Shown here one piece after another: positions 1 to 10,900 of a stretch of 64,000 bases of DNA (the stretch's first letter is position 1; each line of letters starts with the position of its first letter). The DNA comes from Holothuria scabra. Taxonomy: Eukaryota > Echinodermata > Holothuroidea > Aspidochirotida > Holothuriidae. Both the position numbers and the translations under genes were made by a program. Below the pieces are notes generated by a model. It had not been told where the DNA came from. It made no database searches and saw only the letters and a list, made by a program, of their open reading frames with translations. The DNA lies in assembly GCA_037179385.1 (NCBI GenBank), contig CM074179.1:33237903-33301902 (forward strand). Reading direction: 5' to 3'.

Positions 1-1539
1 AAAAAATCTGGATCATATTAGAAAACGACAACTGTTTGAATGGAATGAAAGTACCGACATAACCCTCCCTGGACTCCGCATTCTGTTTTGGTTCGTTAAA
101 ACAAGCTTGTTTTATGAGAAAAAAAATGTGAGGAAAAAAAAATAGACTTAAGAGAAAAAAATGTTTTAAGTGAAAATTTGGGGTTCCTTGCCAATTTCTT
201 TTTAATATCATAGCTGTATTAGTCTTCCATAGCAGGAGCAAATTATGTGTTAATTATTGAAGGTGCACCCAATACTTAAGTAAGTTGGAGAAATGATTTG
301 AGACAGGCACCTTTCATTAAAATATCCGATGTTTTGACACTGAAAAATACCCATACCGCATAATAAAAGGATGCAGGAGGGGATGAGAAAAGTACTGTTT
401 TCTCTATTTTTATTTGGCCTCAGAGTCAGCATGCTGATCTACGGTACCCTGTCAGCATGTACCTCTAATCTCACTATTGACAACAAATTAAACCATCTAG
501 CTCATACCTCATTGTTTGAACTGAAATTTTCTGTTTATTACACCTCATGTCACTCCTAAATAAATAAATGCTGCTTTCACATAAAGTAACCTACAAAGTT
601 CCTTCATTTTGTGGGTCCCGCTCAGTGTACTGTAAAACAGGATTTGGGGCCCCCAGGCTATGTAGGCTGTTGATGTTGGTTTATCTTCCTTCTTAGACAC
701 TGTTTCGACAAGAGTGAGCTGAATAATGACTTAAGAACAAGGAACCTTCAGCAAAATGATCCTTACTAGTATCCTCAATTGGGAATAACGAACCATCAGA
801 AAAACAAACCTTCCGGGCAACAAACCAAAATCAACTAGATAGATATGCTAGCTAGTATGCAGTCTCTAATTAAACATCAGTGACCTTACTTGTACTTTCG
901 GCACAATAAAGATGTATCTGGGTACTACTGGGCGTACAATTGTTTCCAGCAATGCGTGTAGGGGGCATCACATGAGACTGAAAGTCCGCCAGACTGTAAG
1001 TTTGAATAAGAAAGGGTCCACGAGACCGAAAGTAAGAAAAGGTGAAGAGGGTGAAGAGGTTCCATGGACCCTCTGTCATTCAAACTTTCAGTCTGACTGA
1101 AAATGTATGAAAATCAGAAAAGGGCTGCAAGACCAAAAATGAAAATATAGGCCCTGCAAGCCTAAGAATGATCATATACAGGTGCACAAGTTTTTTAACG
1201 CCAGTATCATTTTTGATCTCGCAGACCCTAATTACTTTTTGGTGTTTTAAATCTCTAATCACATGAACCCCTTTTGATTTCAAGTCTGGCGAACCTTTGG
1301 TTTTGTGAACCCTGTTACATTCTGCAGTCTCGCAGATGTTTGGTCTTCTGAACCTTCGGTCTTGAGTGCTGTAATCCATTGTGTGCACCATCAATGTTTC
1401 ATGATCAAAAAATAAAAGGAAAACTTGCTAATTTGGGTTTTGATGAAAAGAGAAACCGCCTATGCATTCATGATGGCGTATGTATGATGTGTGTGTTCAT
1501 GACTTTGCTTGTTAACGCAATACCTCAAGATAGGAATCT
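1..1539. other. Intergenic, no gene recognised
   Basis: AT-rich DNA with only short, unconvincing open frames on both strands. Between about 960 and 1400 there are loosely repeated pieces resembling 'agactgaaag', 'cgagaccgaaag' and 'cagtctcgcag' in both orientations, suggesting an old degenerate repeat. No coding, RNA or mobile-element signature could be supported. Confidence 0.5.
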
Positions 1540-2690
1540 CTAACAGTTTTCAAACTTGGTACATGGCCTCCTTATGTTAAGAGGAAGAACTATCGTGCTG
1601 GATGGAGGTCAAAGGTCATCTGGTATCACCAGGGGTCAAAGTCTAAGAAGCTTGTCAATGCTATATCTCAAGATAAGAAACTTGGATAGGTTTCATATTT
1701 GGTCTGCGGATGCCTTATAGTCAGGAGATGGTCCCTATTGTTTTTGGCGGAGGTCAAAGGTCATCTGGGGTCACTAGGGGTCAAAATATGAAAGCTTGTT
1801 AACAAAATATCTCAGGACAGGAAACTTGGATAGATTTCATATTTAGTCTATGGATGTGGTATTGTTTTGGCAGAGGTCAAAGGTCATCTGGGGTCACCCA
1901 GGTGTCAAAGTCTGAAAAGTTCATAAACATGATATCTCAAGATAGGAAACTTTGGTATGTTGGTGTGTTATGGTCAGGAGATAAGTTAACCTGAGGTCAC
2001 TGGGGTGAAAATGTGGTTAATGCCACATCTCAAGGTAAGAAATTTGGATAGATTTCATATTTGTTATGTTGATGCATTAAAGTCAGGGGATGATCCCTAT
2101 TGTTTTTGACAGAGGTCAAAGGTCATCTGGGGTCACAAGGGATCAAAGTCTGAAAATCTGGTTAATGTGATAGTTGCGGTATAGTCAGGAGATAGTCCCT
2201 ACTGTTTTTGGTGGAGATCAAGGGTCCTCTGGGGTCACTGTGGAAGAAAGTGTGAAAATGTGGTTAATGCCATACTGTATCTCAAGAGATTTAATATTTG
2301 TTATGTTGATGCATTATAGTCAGGGGATATGGTCCCTATTGTTTTTAGCAGAGGGCAAAGGTCATCTGGGGTCACCTGGTTTCAGTGGGCTGAAGTCTGA
2401 AAACCTTTTTAAATGCATTATTTCAAGAAAGCTGTGCATCATGTAAGTTTTCTGTCTAAATATCTATCAATCTATCTAGCTATATGGCTTTTATGGAAGT
2501 CAAAGGTCATTGTGATCGTGGGTCACTCGAGGTGAAAATGTGAATGAAAACCTTAATTGTTAGGTGTCATCACATCTTAAGGTGGGAAACATGAATAGAT
2601 TTCACATTTGGTATGTGGATGCAAATTAGGTTGAGAAGATGATCCCTATTTTTATTGGTGGAGGTCAAAGGTCATGTGGGATAAAATTAT
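1540..2690 (+). repeat. Minisatellite with embedded AGGTCAAAGGTCA motifs
   Basis: About nine diverged tandem units of roughly 110-150 bp. Each contains 'gaggtcaaaggtcatctgg' or a variant (near 1601, 1747, 1873, 2111, 2214, 2349, 2499, 2660), followed by 'ggtcacnnggggtcaaag'. Between these lie 'tatctcaagataggaaacttgg'-like and 'gtcaggagatggtccctatt'-like segments. The core AGGTCAAAGGTCA is identical to a DR1 nuclear-receptor half-site pair. Degenerate single units of the same family recur in both orientations at about 23380-24120, 26276-26310 and 27240-27430. Confidence 0.75.
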
Positions 2691-3226
2691 TTTTGGAACA
2701 TGCTAGTATGACATTTGAGTCAGAAGATAATGATACATGATTGAATTCTTTGAAATGGAACATTTATGTGTCCATTAATTAATGCATTTTTGCATTATAG
2801 TTGATTTGTCCTCCTTTTAAAATGTAAAAACAATGATAATATATGCCTGAAAATAAGTAAAAAACATGTATTTCTCATCATTGCTCATGTGCGAACAAAT
2901 CGATCTTTGAGCCCCAGGCCAGCTAGCTCATCAGCTTCATTCCTCATTTGGCTTCTCTCCCCCTCCCTATGCTCAGGTTTCTCTCACCTCCTCACTCACC
3001 TGTTGCTTGCAATGACTTAAGAGTTGCGACTTGTGTGAAAATATTCATTCACATCAGTCATGCATTCACTATTTGAGGACGCTTTACATATTTCCACACA
3101 GTAACAAAAACCTTTACTGAGTGCATGGAAACATGGGATAAATTCTTGAAACTTTGTAAGATAGTACAATCAGATCACAAGCTCTATTCTCAGAGGGATA
3201 AATTTAAATGACTGCAACATTCCCAG
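2691..3226. other. Intergenic, nothing recognised
   Basis: AT-rich single-copy-looking sequence with no supported feature on either strand. Confidence 0.4.
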
Positions 3227-3500
3227 TCAGCAAAATCCAGCGGTCCGTCGGCGGCCATTGTCGGCTTTTGATCGGCCATGAATTGTCGTTTGGCCACTGA
3301 AGGACCGCCGGAGGGCCATCGGAGGTCCGCTGGCTACATCCGGGTCGTTTACAAAATTGTATGCTGGGTAAAATTTTTCAGCCAATCAGCTTCTTTGCCG
3401 TCGGAGGTCCGCCGGCGAGCCACCGGACATTTCTCCGGCGGACCGCCGATGTGGTCTACGGCGGTCCGTTGCCGAGCCGACCAAATTTTGCTGACAGGGA
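3227..3500. mobile_element. Foldback MITE-like element
   Basis: GC-rich island inside AT-rich DNA. It begins near 'cagtcagcaaaat' and ends with the inverse 'attttgctgacag'. Inside, the arms carry inverted GC-rich runs built from 'ggtccgccggcg' and 'cggcggaccgccg'. It has no coding capacity. The shape fits a non-autonomous foldback DNA transposon; the superfamily is not identified and no target duplication was resolved. Confidence 0.55.
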
Positions 3501-3589
3501 TTAATGCAGAGAATTACATGCAGCATGACAATAACTGCAGTTACACAATAAATAAACTCCTCAGAGTAAATGATATTTGAGGTAAATAA

Positions 3590-4195
3590 AACAGGCACAT
3601 GTACCATATACCACTATTTAACAATAAATTAATGATGGAGTAAAATTGTGGTACATTTACCATGGTATGCGTACCACACTATACACTATGAATGTGCCAT
3701 GGTAAAATTGTGGTACATTTAACATGGGATATGTACCACACTATACACTATGAATGCACCATGGTAAAAGTGTGGTAAATTTGTGGTGCATTTACCATGG
3801 TACATGTACCACATATTTACCACACTTTTACAATGGTAAAATTGTGGTACATTTACCATGGTAAATTAAATGTACCACATATATACCACACATTTACCAT
3901 GGTAAAATGATAGTAAAATTGTGGTATATTTACCATCGTACATGTACCACAGATTTACCACACTTTTACCATGGTAAAATAATGGTAAAATTGTGGTACA
4001 TTTACCATGGTAAATGAACCACATATATACCACACATTTACCATGGTAAAATGGTAGTAAAATTGTGGTATATTTACCATGGTACAATGTACCACAATTT
4101 TACCACACATTTACCACATCTTTACCATGCTTTACCTTAGTTACTATGATTTTACCATGGTATACCATGGTAAAATCATGGTACATTTTCTGCTG
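3590..4195. repeat. Palindromic TTACCATGGTAA satellite
   Basis: Around 600 bp made almost entirely of variants of 'tttaccatggtaaaattgtggtac' in head-to-tail and inverted order. The self-complementary core TTACCATGGTAA recurs more than ten times, so each unit can form a hairpin. Open frames across it are repeat artefacts. Confidence 0.8.
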
Positions 4196-5195
4196 GGTAA
4201 GTTACAGTTTGAGTTGAGGGGGAATGTTACATCCCAACATGTTTTTGCTGTGTTGAAGAACAATAGCGTAGAGGTTAAGGATAAACAGATGTTGCAGGCC
4301 CTTGCATCCCGGAATACAAATGACCTGAAATTCCGAACTGATGCCGCCCGATTGAAGGGGGCTTTCTCCCTTTAGGGAGTGGAGGCTCTGACTGTCGCCC
4401 CCATATGACCGCTATGTGGTGGGGGCCGTGTTTTACCTTAATTCTGAGGTAGATCAGAGGCTGGTGGCGAGGGTTCTAGGGCAGAACGGAACTGTCTTCG
4501 ACTGGTGTTGGGTAAAGGATAATGAGGGTGAATTGGCCGGTATTCTCAACGGAAAGAGACAGTTCCGTATTGCGCTGAAACATCCCCTCCGTCCTGTTTG
4601 TAGGGGGTTCTAAGGCCCCACATCAGGTATTTTGGGCAGCCCCGCACCTGTTTCCAGTGTAGGGAGGAGGGGCATGAGGCCATGCAGTTGGGGCATGAGA
4701 GGGTAACATGTCCCAATCAGGTGCAGTGTAACCTGTATGGGGAGGAGGGACATGTCTCCAGTGCCTGCCCCCACATCGTACTCTGTGCGTGCAAGGGCAG
4801 ATGTGGAGCCGGCAAGTGAATCCACGCCTTAGGGCCCTGAACCAGTGGTGGAGGAACCCAGGTCCCCTACACCTGATGAGGTGGTACATCAGGTTCCTAG
4901 CTTCTAAGGGATCTGAGGTGGTCTGTGGGAACCCTGAGGTAGGCCCTTCCCAACCCTCCCAATCAGTACCTGAGGCACACTCCCCACCAGCCTCTGGGAA
5001 GGCTGGAATACCAACAGTGGAGAATGACCTTCGACTGTCATTGGACTCAGTCTGACACTGCCATGTCAGATGTGGGAGGACCTGCCTCAGATCCTCCACC
5101 AAAGGACCCACCATCTGGGGAGGGCTGCTTTGATTTGTGTGAGGCCATTAAACCAGAGCGTAAGTTGAAAAGGTCGGCCTCAGGGGGGGTTCTCG
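4196..5195 (+). pseudogene. Tx1/L1-like LINE, ORF1 fragment (copy A)
   Basis: Remnant of ORF1 of the same LINE family as the copy at 35097-39564, but extending further upstream. The WVKDNEGELAGILNGKRQF stretch near 4508 matches WVKYNEGDLAGILNGKRQF at 35100. Downstream the zinc-knuckle region is recognisable at DNA level ('cccgcacctgtttccagtgtagg') but broken by frameshifts and a deletion. The C-terminal Pro/Glu-rich part matches up to about 5190, where it runs into a poly-T tract and an unrelated GT-rich LINE tail. No endonuclease or RT follows. Confidence 0.8.
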
Positions 5196-5440
5196 TTCCG
5201 TGTTTTTTTTTTTTTTTTTTTTGGTGTAGTGGTTCATGTTGGTTCGAGTTGTCCGTTTGTTGGCCGGGTGGTGAGTTTGGGTGGTGGGGTGGGTTTTCGT
5301 GAGTCTTAAGTTCATGACAGACGTTTTCCTTCCTGTGTGGATGGTTGCGGTAAGCCGTTGTGTTTTTGTCCGGCAAGTTTGGGTTGTCCTTTTGTTGCAA
5401 TGTGCTAATTCGATGAACATAAAAAAAAAAAAAAAAAAAT
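5196..5440 (+). repeat. GT-rich LINE 3' tail with poly(A)
   Basis: GT-rich segment leading into 'gtgtttttgtccggcaag', 'ttgttgcaatgtgc' and 'tcgatgaacat', then about 19 A residues. The same 3'-end signature recurs at 18620-18685, 24290-24372, 25455-25535, 25855-25934 and 56265-56336. A cousin ending 'gtttcaatgcacttaaaaag' ends the Tx1-like copies. It is probably the 3' UTR of related LINEs or of non-autonomous elements using their machinery. Confidence 0.6.
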
Positions 5441-5445
5441 TACCT

Positions 5446-6330
5446 TCAAAGAGGTTGCACGTGGCATGGTAGTGTCTTTCTGAAGTAATTGCGAAACGAT
5501 GTGCTCGTATGCTGAAGCCACTCTAAAGGGCCAAAGAGGTATGTATGTTTTTGAGTAGAGAAACCTTGGGGTTGGTCCAGATTATGTTTGAATGTATGTA
5601 GTTTGCAGTGTGGTGCTGAGAGATGGTTTGTGCAATAATTCCCTTTCCTAGGTAAATCAGTATCTGTAAGTAGCACAATATCATTAACCTCTATATTAGG
5701 TGATTTTGAAACCCATTTTTGCCTAACTTGTAAATTTTGAAGGTATTCCTTCTTCCATCTAGACCAGAAGACATCCAATAAGTGTTGCACTCTTCACCAT
5801 CTCCTAGAATACATCTCTGCAGATTCAAATTTACCTGGGGGGGGGGGGGGCGATAAAAGTACTCTAGATCTTACAGTGATAAGATGATTTGGTATGAGAG
5901 GCTCTGATGATAACGGATCATACAGATTTTGAATGTTAATGGACGACTATTGACAATGGATGAAGCTTCATACATAAAAGTTCTCAGCGATTCATCATCA
6001 AATTGTGTTGCTAAGTTAATCTAACATAGTGGCCAACACACTGCGAACAGTCCTTCTCTGTCGTTCCCAAACACCGCCCACGTAACTAGCTTGGGGGGGG
6101 GGGGTGTACAGGAATTTGTTCTTTACAATCCCACGGTCCATTTCCTTTAAGGCTGATAATAACTCATTTTTCGCTCCTACAAAATTCGGTCCCCTTTCGT
6201 ATCGCAACTGTCGTATAGGACCCCGAATAGCCATAAAACGTCTACGGGAATTTAAGAATGAGCCTGTAGTAAAAGAGTTTGCCACTTCAACATGTGTCGC
6301 TCTCGATGCCATTCATGTAAATAAAACACC
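5446..6330 (-). pseudogene. BEL/Pao retrotransposon pol fragment (integrase)
   Basis: On the minus strand 6312-6016 encodes a BEL/Pao-type integrase core: VANSFTTGSFLNSRRRF, then RRGPIRQLR-like and GPNFVGAKNEL, ending GGVWERQRRTVRSVL. Family knowledge places the last DDE glutamate in the GGVWE context. Downstream, 5790-5446 encodes the C-terminal tail (FWSRWKKEYLQNLQVRQKW, then VNDIVLLTD), typical of the DUF5641-like end of BEL/Pao pol. The two parts lie in different frames with intervening damage, including G-runs at 5837-5850 and 6095-6106. No LTR or gag was seen, so this is an isolated fragment. Confidence 0.85.
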
Positions 6331-6515
6331 GTGTCCCTTTAACTCCCGGCGCCATTCCCTTATGAACCATGGACCGAAACAATCAACTGAACAATAAGTA
6401 AATGGTGAACAGGTTTCTACTCAGTCTGTGGGCAGATCAGACATTCTGTGCTGACTAAAGAGTACCACGAAGCTTTCTGCATGTAACACACTTGTTTATT
6501 ACCTTACCTCTGCAA

Positions 6516-7632
6516 GCGCAGATGTGGAGCCGGCAAGTGAACCCTCGCCTTTATGCCCAGAACCAATGGTGGAGGAACCCGGGTCCCCTTCACACGATGA
6601 GGTGGCACATCAGGTGGAATGAGTTCTTAGCTTCGAAGGGATGTGAGGTGATCTATGGGAACCCTGAGGTAGGCCCTTCTCAACCTTCCCCGTCAGTACC
6701 TGAGGCACACTCCCCACCAGCTCATGTTGAGGCTGGAATACCAACAGTGGAGAATGACCTTGGACTGTCATCAGACTCAGATGTGGGAGGACCTGCCTCA
6801 GAGCCTCCACCAAACGACCCAGAGCCTTCACCGAAGGGCCCACCATCTGAGGAGGGCTGGTTTGATCTGTGTGAGGCGGTTGCCGAGCCTAAGTTGAAAA
6901 GGTCGGCCTCAGGGGAGGTGTCCGACCAGGTAGTTTATCCTTCTATGCCACCAGCACCAGACCCATGTAATAAAAAGGCCAGGTCAGAGACGGTTTTGTA
7001 ATTCCACACTCCACATTTCATGAACGGTCCCCTGTCCCTCATGACCCTGAACGTTAACGGCATGACGGACAGTCGGAAGCGGTGAAGAATATTCCAATTT
7101 TGTAAATCATTAGGTGTGGACTTCGTTCCCCTCCAAGAGACTCACATTGTTAATGAGGAAGCTGTCTACCCCTGGTCCTACGAATGGGATGGGGTTCGCA
7201 CGCTTCCTCTGGTTCTGCGTCATCCTGTGGGTCTGTTATCTTAGTTTCACCAAGATGGACTTCCATTATCGGAAAAGTTCATCATGATCATGTCGGCCGG
7301 TTGATATGCATCACCATCAAACATCCTTGCGGGAACTTTTTCCTGTGTAACGTTTATGCACCGAACCAACCTACAGACAGAGGGGATTTTTTGCTACCCT
7401 GCCATCCTTCGTTCCTGGCTGTGCCCCTTGTATCCTATCTGGAGACTTCAACTGATCGAATGTCCACACGCACATCTTCAAGCTGTAGTGTGGGTATGGT
7501 GGAGTTGGACATGTTCACAAAGACTCACGACATGGCTGACGTTTGGAGAGTGCAGCATCCTGGCCTGTCCGTGTTCTCTTGGCACCACCCTGATGGCACG
7601 GACGCCTCAAGGTTAGACCGGGTGTACCGGGT
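6516..7632 (+). pseudogene. Tx1/L1-like LINE: ORF1 end and endonuclease start (copy B)
   Basis: From 6521 the sequence matches the ORF1 C-terminal half of the 35-kb copy, open to the ORF1 stop at 7001 (protein end KKARSETVL). At 7021 the second ORF begins (MNGPLSLMTLNVNGM), the start of an APE-type endonuclease. It carries an in-frame stop near 7083 and frame changes, so only patches such as LGVDF and QETHIVNE survive. The copy stops at about 7632, fused to CR1 sequence. It is truncated at both ends and dead. Confidence 0.85.
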
Positions 7633-7667
7633 GGATATGCTGCGGGTTTAAAACCCGCAGCATATCC
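7633..7667. repeat. Perfect 17-bp palindrome at LINE/CR1 junction
   Basis: 'ggatatgctgcgggttt' and its exact complement are separated by one base. The right arm is CR1 sequence on the minus strand (it encodes RGDMLRV). The left arm is an inverted copy placed where Tx1-like copy B ends, so it marks a rearranged junction. Confidence 0.7.
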
Positions 7668-7984
7668 CCCCTTATCCTTCTTAACTCGAGATGGGTAAGT
7701 CCCAGACAATTGAGCCTATCGTGATAAGGGACATTACGCACATTGTGAACAAGCCGTGTGGCCCTCCTCTGAACCTGCTCCTAAAATAGCATAATCATGA
7801 AGTGGCCTAACTGCCTAAAAAGATTTAGCACAATATCTTTACTGAAATTACTGGAATTCCTCTTGATCAAGCCAAGCACCCTATTAGACCTAGCTGCTGC
7901 ACACTGCCTAGATGGCTTCAAATCTCTTGAAATGACAACACCCAGGTCTTTTTCAGAAGTCACATTACCTAGAACACTACCAGC
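7668..7984 (-). pseudogene. CR1-like LINE RT, C-terminal part
   Basis: Minus-strand translation contains EKDLGVVISRDLKPSRQC and then NRVLGLIKRN, the hallmark post-catalytic segment of CR1/L2/Rex-type reverse transcriptases. It is followed by a degraded stretch resembling the RRATRLV..YHDRL..L tail. It is the continuation of the RT fragment at 13074-13535, separated from it by the 7989-13069 insertion. Confidence 0.8.
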
Positions 7985-7988
7985 CATG

Positions 7989-10900
7989 TGTTACGAGACG
8001 ACAGCAACCAGATTGAATTCACGGACGAGTGGAAAGTTCTAGAAAGTGCTAGCATCGGTGTTGTCTCTCGAGCATATTCAACGGGTAACCCCAGAGAACA
8101 TTTCGCACAGTTACGAGAATGTACGATCACCTACTGGAAACCACTGTGTGATGTAATGGCCTAATAATAGCCAACTTATGGTTATGGGTTACTGAGCCCA
8201 GAACGTTCGCTGGTTGATTTGTACGAGATCAAACGAGATGTTTCCATGCTACCCCCCACTTCACTTTATTATGCTTCTCTTTTCCTCGGAAAATGAGACG
8301 TAGGTTAGATGCACTGAGAATTCCGAATGGAATCTCTGACGTATACCGAAAGGAAATACTCGTACATCCTTTCGTCCCACAAAAGCGGGACTTTAAACAC
8401 TTGAAAAAAGTCGGTAAGATGCAAACTAGAACGAATGTATATGTGATATCTGCACAACCAGTTGGCCTAAAGCCATTGTCCAATCAGCTATCAGAATCAG
8501 GGATTTTTCTTTCACGTCCGGAGAGGCGTATATAAGCTGTGAATAAACCGTGCTCTGGCATAGAACCAGAAAAAAATCTCATCCCGGACACAACAGCCCT
8601 ATCAACGAACTCCACAGACTCTCAAGAAGAGAAAATAACTTGTGGAATAAATCCCCCGACAAAATGAGATATTTCTTCTAAAAGAAGATAAAAACAGCTC
8701 TCTAAAAGTCTTGGACAATCTCGGGCAAATAAAAGCCCCTACGATCGCTAATAGGGAATGACAGACCATGGCAAAAAAGCCTCAAAAACTTTGTCTCTGT
8801 CATCCCAACCTTTGGCAAAATTAAAAGCTCAAAAACATTAATTGATCGTTTAAAGCTACGAAGAGCAGCAGTGACTTCACATACATTTTAAGGGAATATC
8901 CGGCTACACGTAGCCTTTCAAAGCCCTAGCTCTTCGGAACGAAGCAAAAGCACTCCATAAATACGTTTTAACCTTTCCGACAAACCTCTGTCACAAGTTG
9001 CATTGGGAAAAGGTTGAAAAGTTCATAAACACGCCACAGAAGCCTGAACGTAGCAATCTACTCATCTGTCAACGAAAGACCTGATACGCGAATTGAGACT
9101 GCTACACTTGTCAAAACAAAGACTAACAAGAAAGGGCTTTTCTCTATGTTCCTTTTAGGAGCGGCGCCTGAACTTTCGAGTAAAGTGGTTAATAATGAAT
9201 AAAATTCATTTTTTCTCTGTAATAAACAAAGCCGGGATCTCTGAATTTGAGTTAACCTACCCAGATTATAAAATCTACTAAAAGGCGAAAGTTTCGATCA
9301 AGCGGCCTCCGTGACACTAAAGTCAATACCGTGTGCTCACTGAAACTTTTCATTATACCTCGATCAATACTCCGAGTCTGCATACCCACATGCCATATTC
9401 AAAGGCTTCATGAAAAGGGATTTGCGTAAATACGCTAAACTATATGCAGCACCGATATCGATTTCCTGGAAAAAGGGAACTCCCTTACAGAGAAACCTTT
9501 CACCAGAAAATATACCGGTCTGAAGAGATCGCCTCTGCAGCCACTAACGGCATTGCCTCTTAACAAAGGGCGCACCTCTTCAATTTGAAAAAAATTAAAA
9601 GACTACCACGACTCGTCTTCAAAACAACCTTCATCCAAATATGGCACCTAAAAGCGAGCTTAAATAAGCACTGAGTTCTAACCGCATGGTGACCAGCAAC
9701 TACACCGTCTGTCTCCCGATTATCCAACTGTCAATGAAATGGCACCAAATCTGAAAGATTTGCTATCTTTATAAAGGGTCCCCCAGACCCGGAGTCGGGA
9801 GAAACAGAGGAAAGGTACAACGATATTTTGTTAGATGCGCTCTTAGCTGCATTACTAACTCTCATGACAAATCCCGCCACTGTGAAAAGGCCACTACTGA
9901 TGACGTTCTGCCGTATAGAGCCAAGAACAGAAACCGGTCTAGTTGGTTTATAAAAAACCGCTAAAATGTCAATTTGAGAACGACTCATATTCCTCCAAAA
10001 GAGTGGAATTTAAAGCTTTTGCTTAAATCATGCATACATTGACATGATGGGTGCTATTCCCGAAAAATAAAGCATTTCACGGACTTTGTAACGTCAGATA
10101 GTGAACCGCCTACCCCCCACTTCACAGGCATATAAAATGTCATGCAAGCAGTGTGACAGGGAGAAGTAGTGAACAGAAGATACACCGATAATGGTGCTTT
10201 TTTAGTGCATTGAAACGGCACATACAAAACAAAAACTGAAACCGGATCGGGCAAAAACGTAAACGCAAAACTATTTACAGACTGCTAAATCAAACAGAAA
10301 ATTATGTTCATTACAGTAATAAGCTATATATACAGATATTTACAAAACTATGTACAGAAAATTATACACACAGATATTTACATAGTATTTACAAGCCCCT
10401 TACATACCCACCCTTTTACAAATTGACCACCACACGGTCCCCCCTCACCGAAACGAGTGGACCCCATCGCCTATCGAACGCCGACCTTGGCAAACGAACG
10501 AAGTCGGACTCAACCCTCAGCCTCACCTCCGCCTTCACCGATGCCAGGACGACGTCCGCAGGCTTCCCCATCCCCCTAAAAACAACGTTACATCGGTCTC
10601 TCCATAATGCCAGCTTTATGGAGGCCGAAACAAAGGTAAGTATGTCCTGAATACTTGTATTGCACCATACAAAGCATAGTCCCGGCCGACCGCCCATGTG
10701 TTGCCCATCGTCAAGCGATCGGTCAGGGCTTGGAACCATTCCCAAAGGAGGGCCACAAATTCACACTGCCAAAACACATGTGACACACTTTCCCACTTTG
10801 TGCATCCAGTGCGTGGGCAAATTCCATCTCCAAGACGCCACCGAAGACGCTTGAGATTAGTCACAATCGCATCATGTGCGATTCGCCACAACAGGTCTCG

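Noticed and set aside
3866..4087. Minus-strand ORF YHGKYTTILLPFYHGK...
   Set aside because: Translation of the TTACCATGGTAA satellite.
4623..5114. 163-codon minus-strand ORF rich in Cys/His/Pro
   Set aside because: Shadow of the LINE ORF1 zinc-knuckle region on the plus strand.
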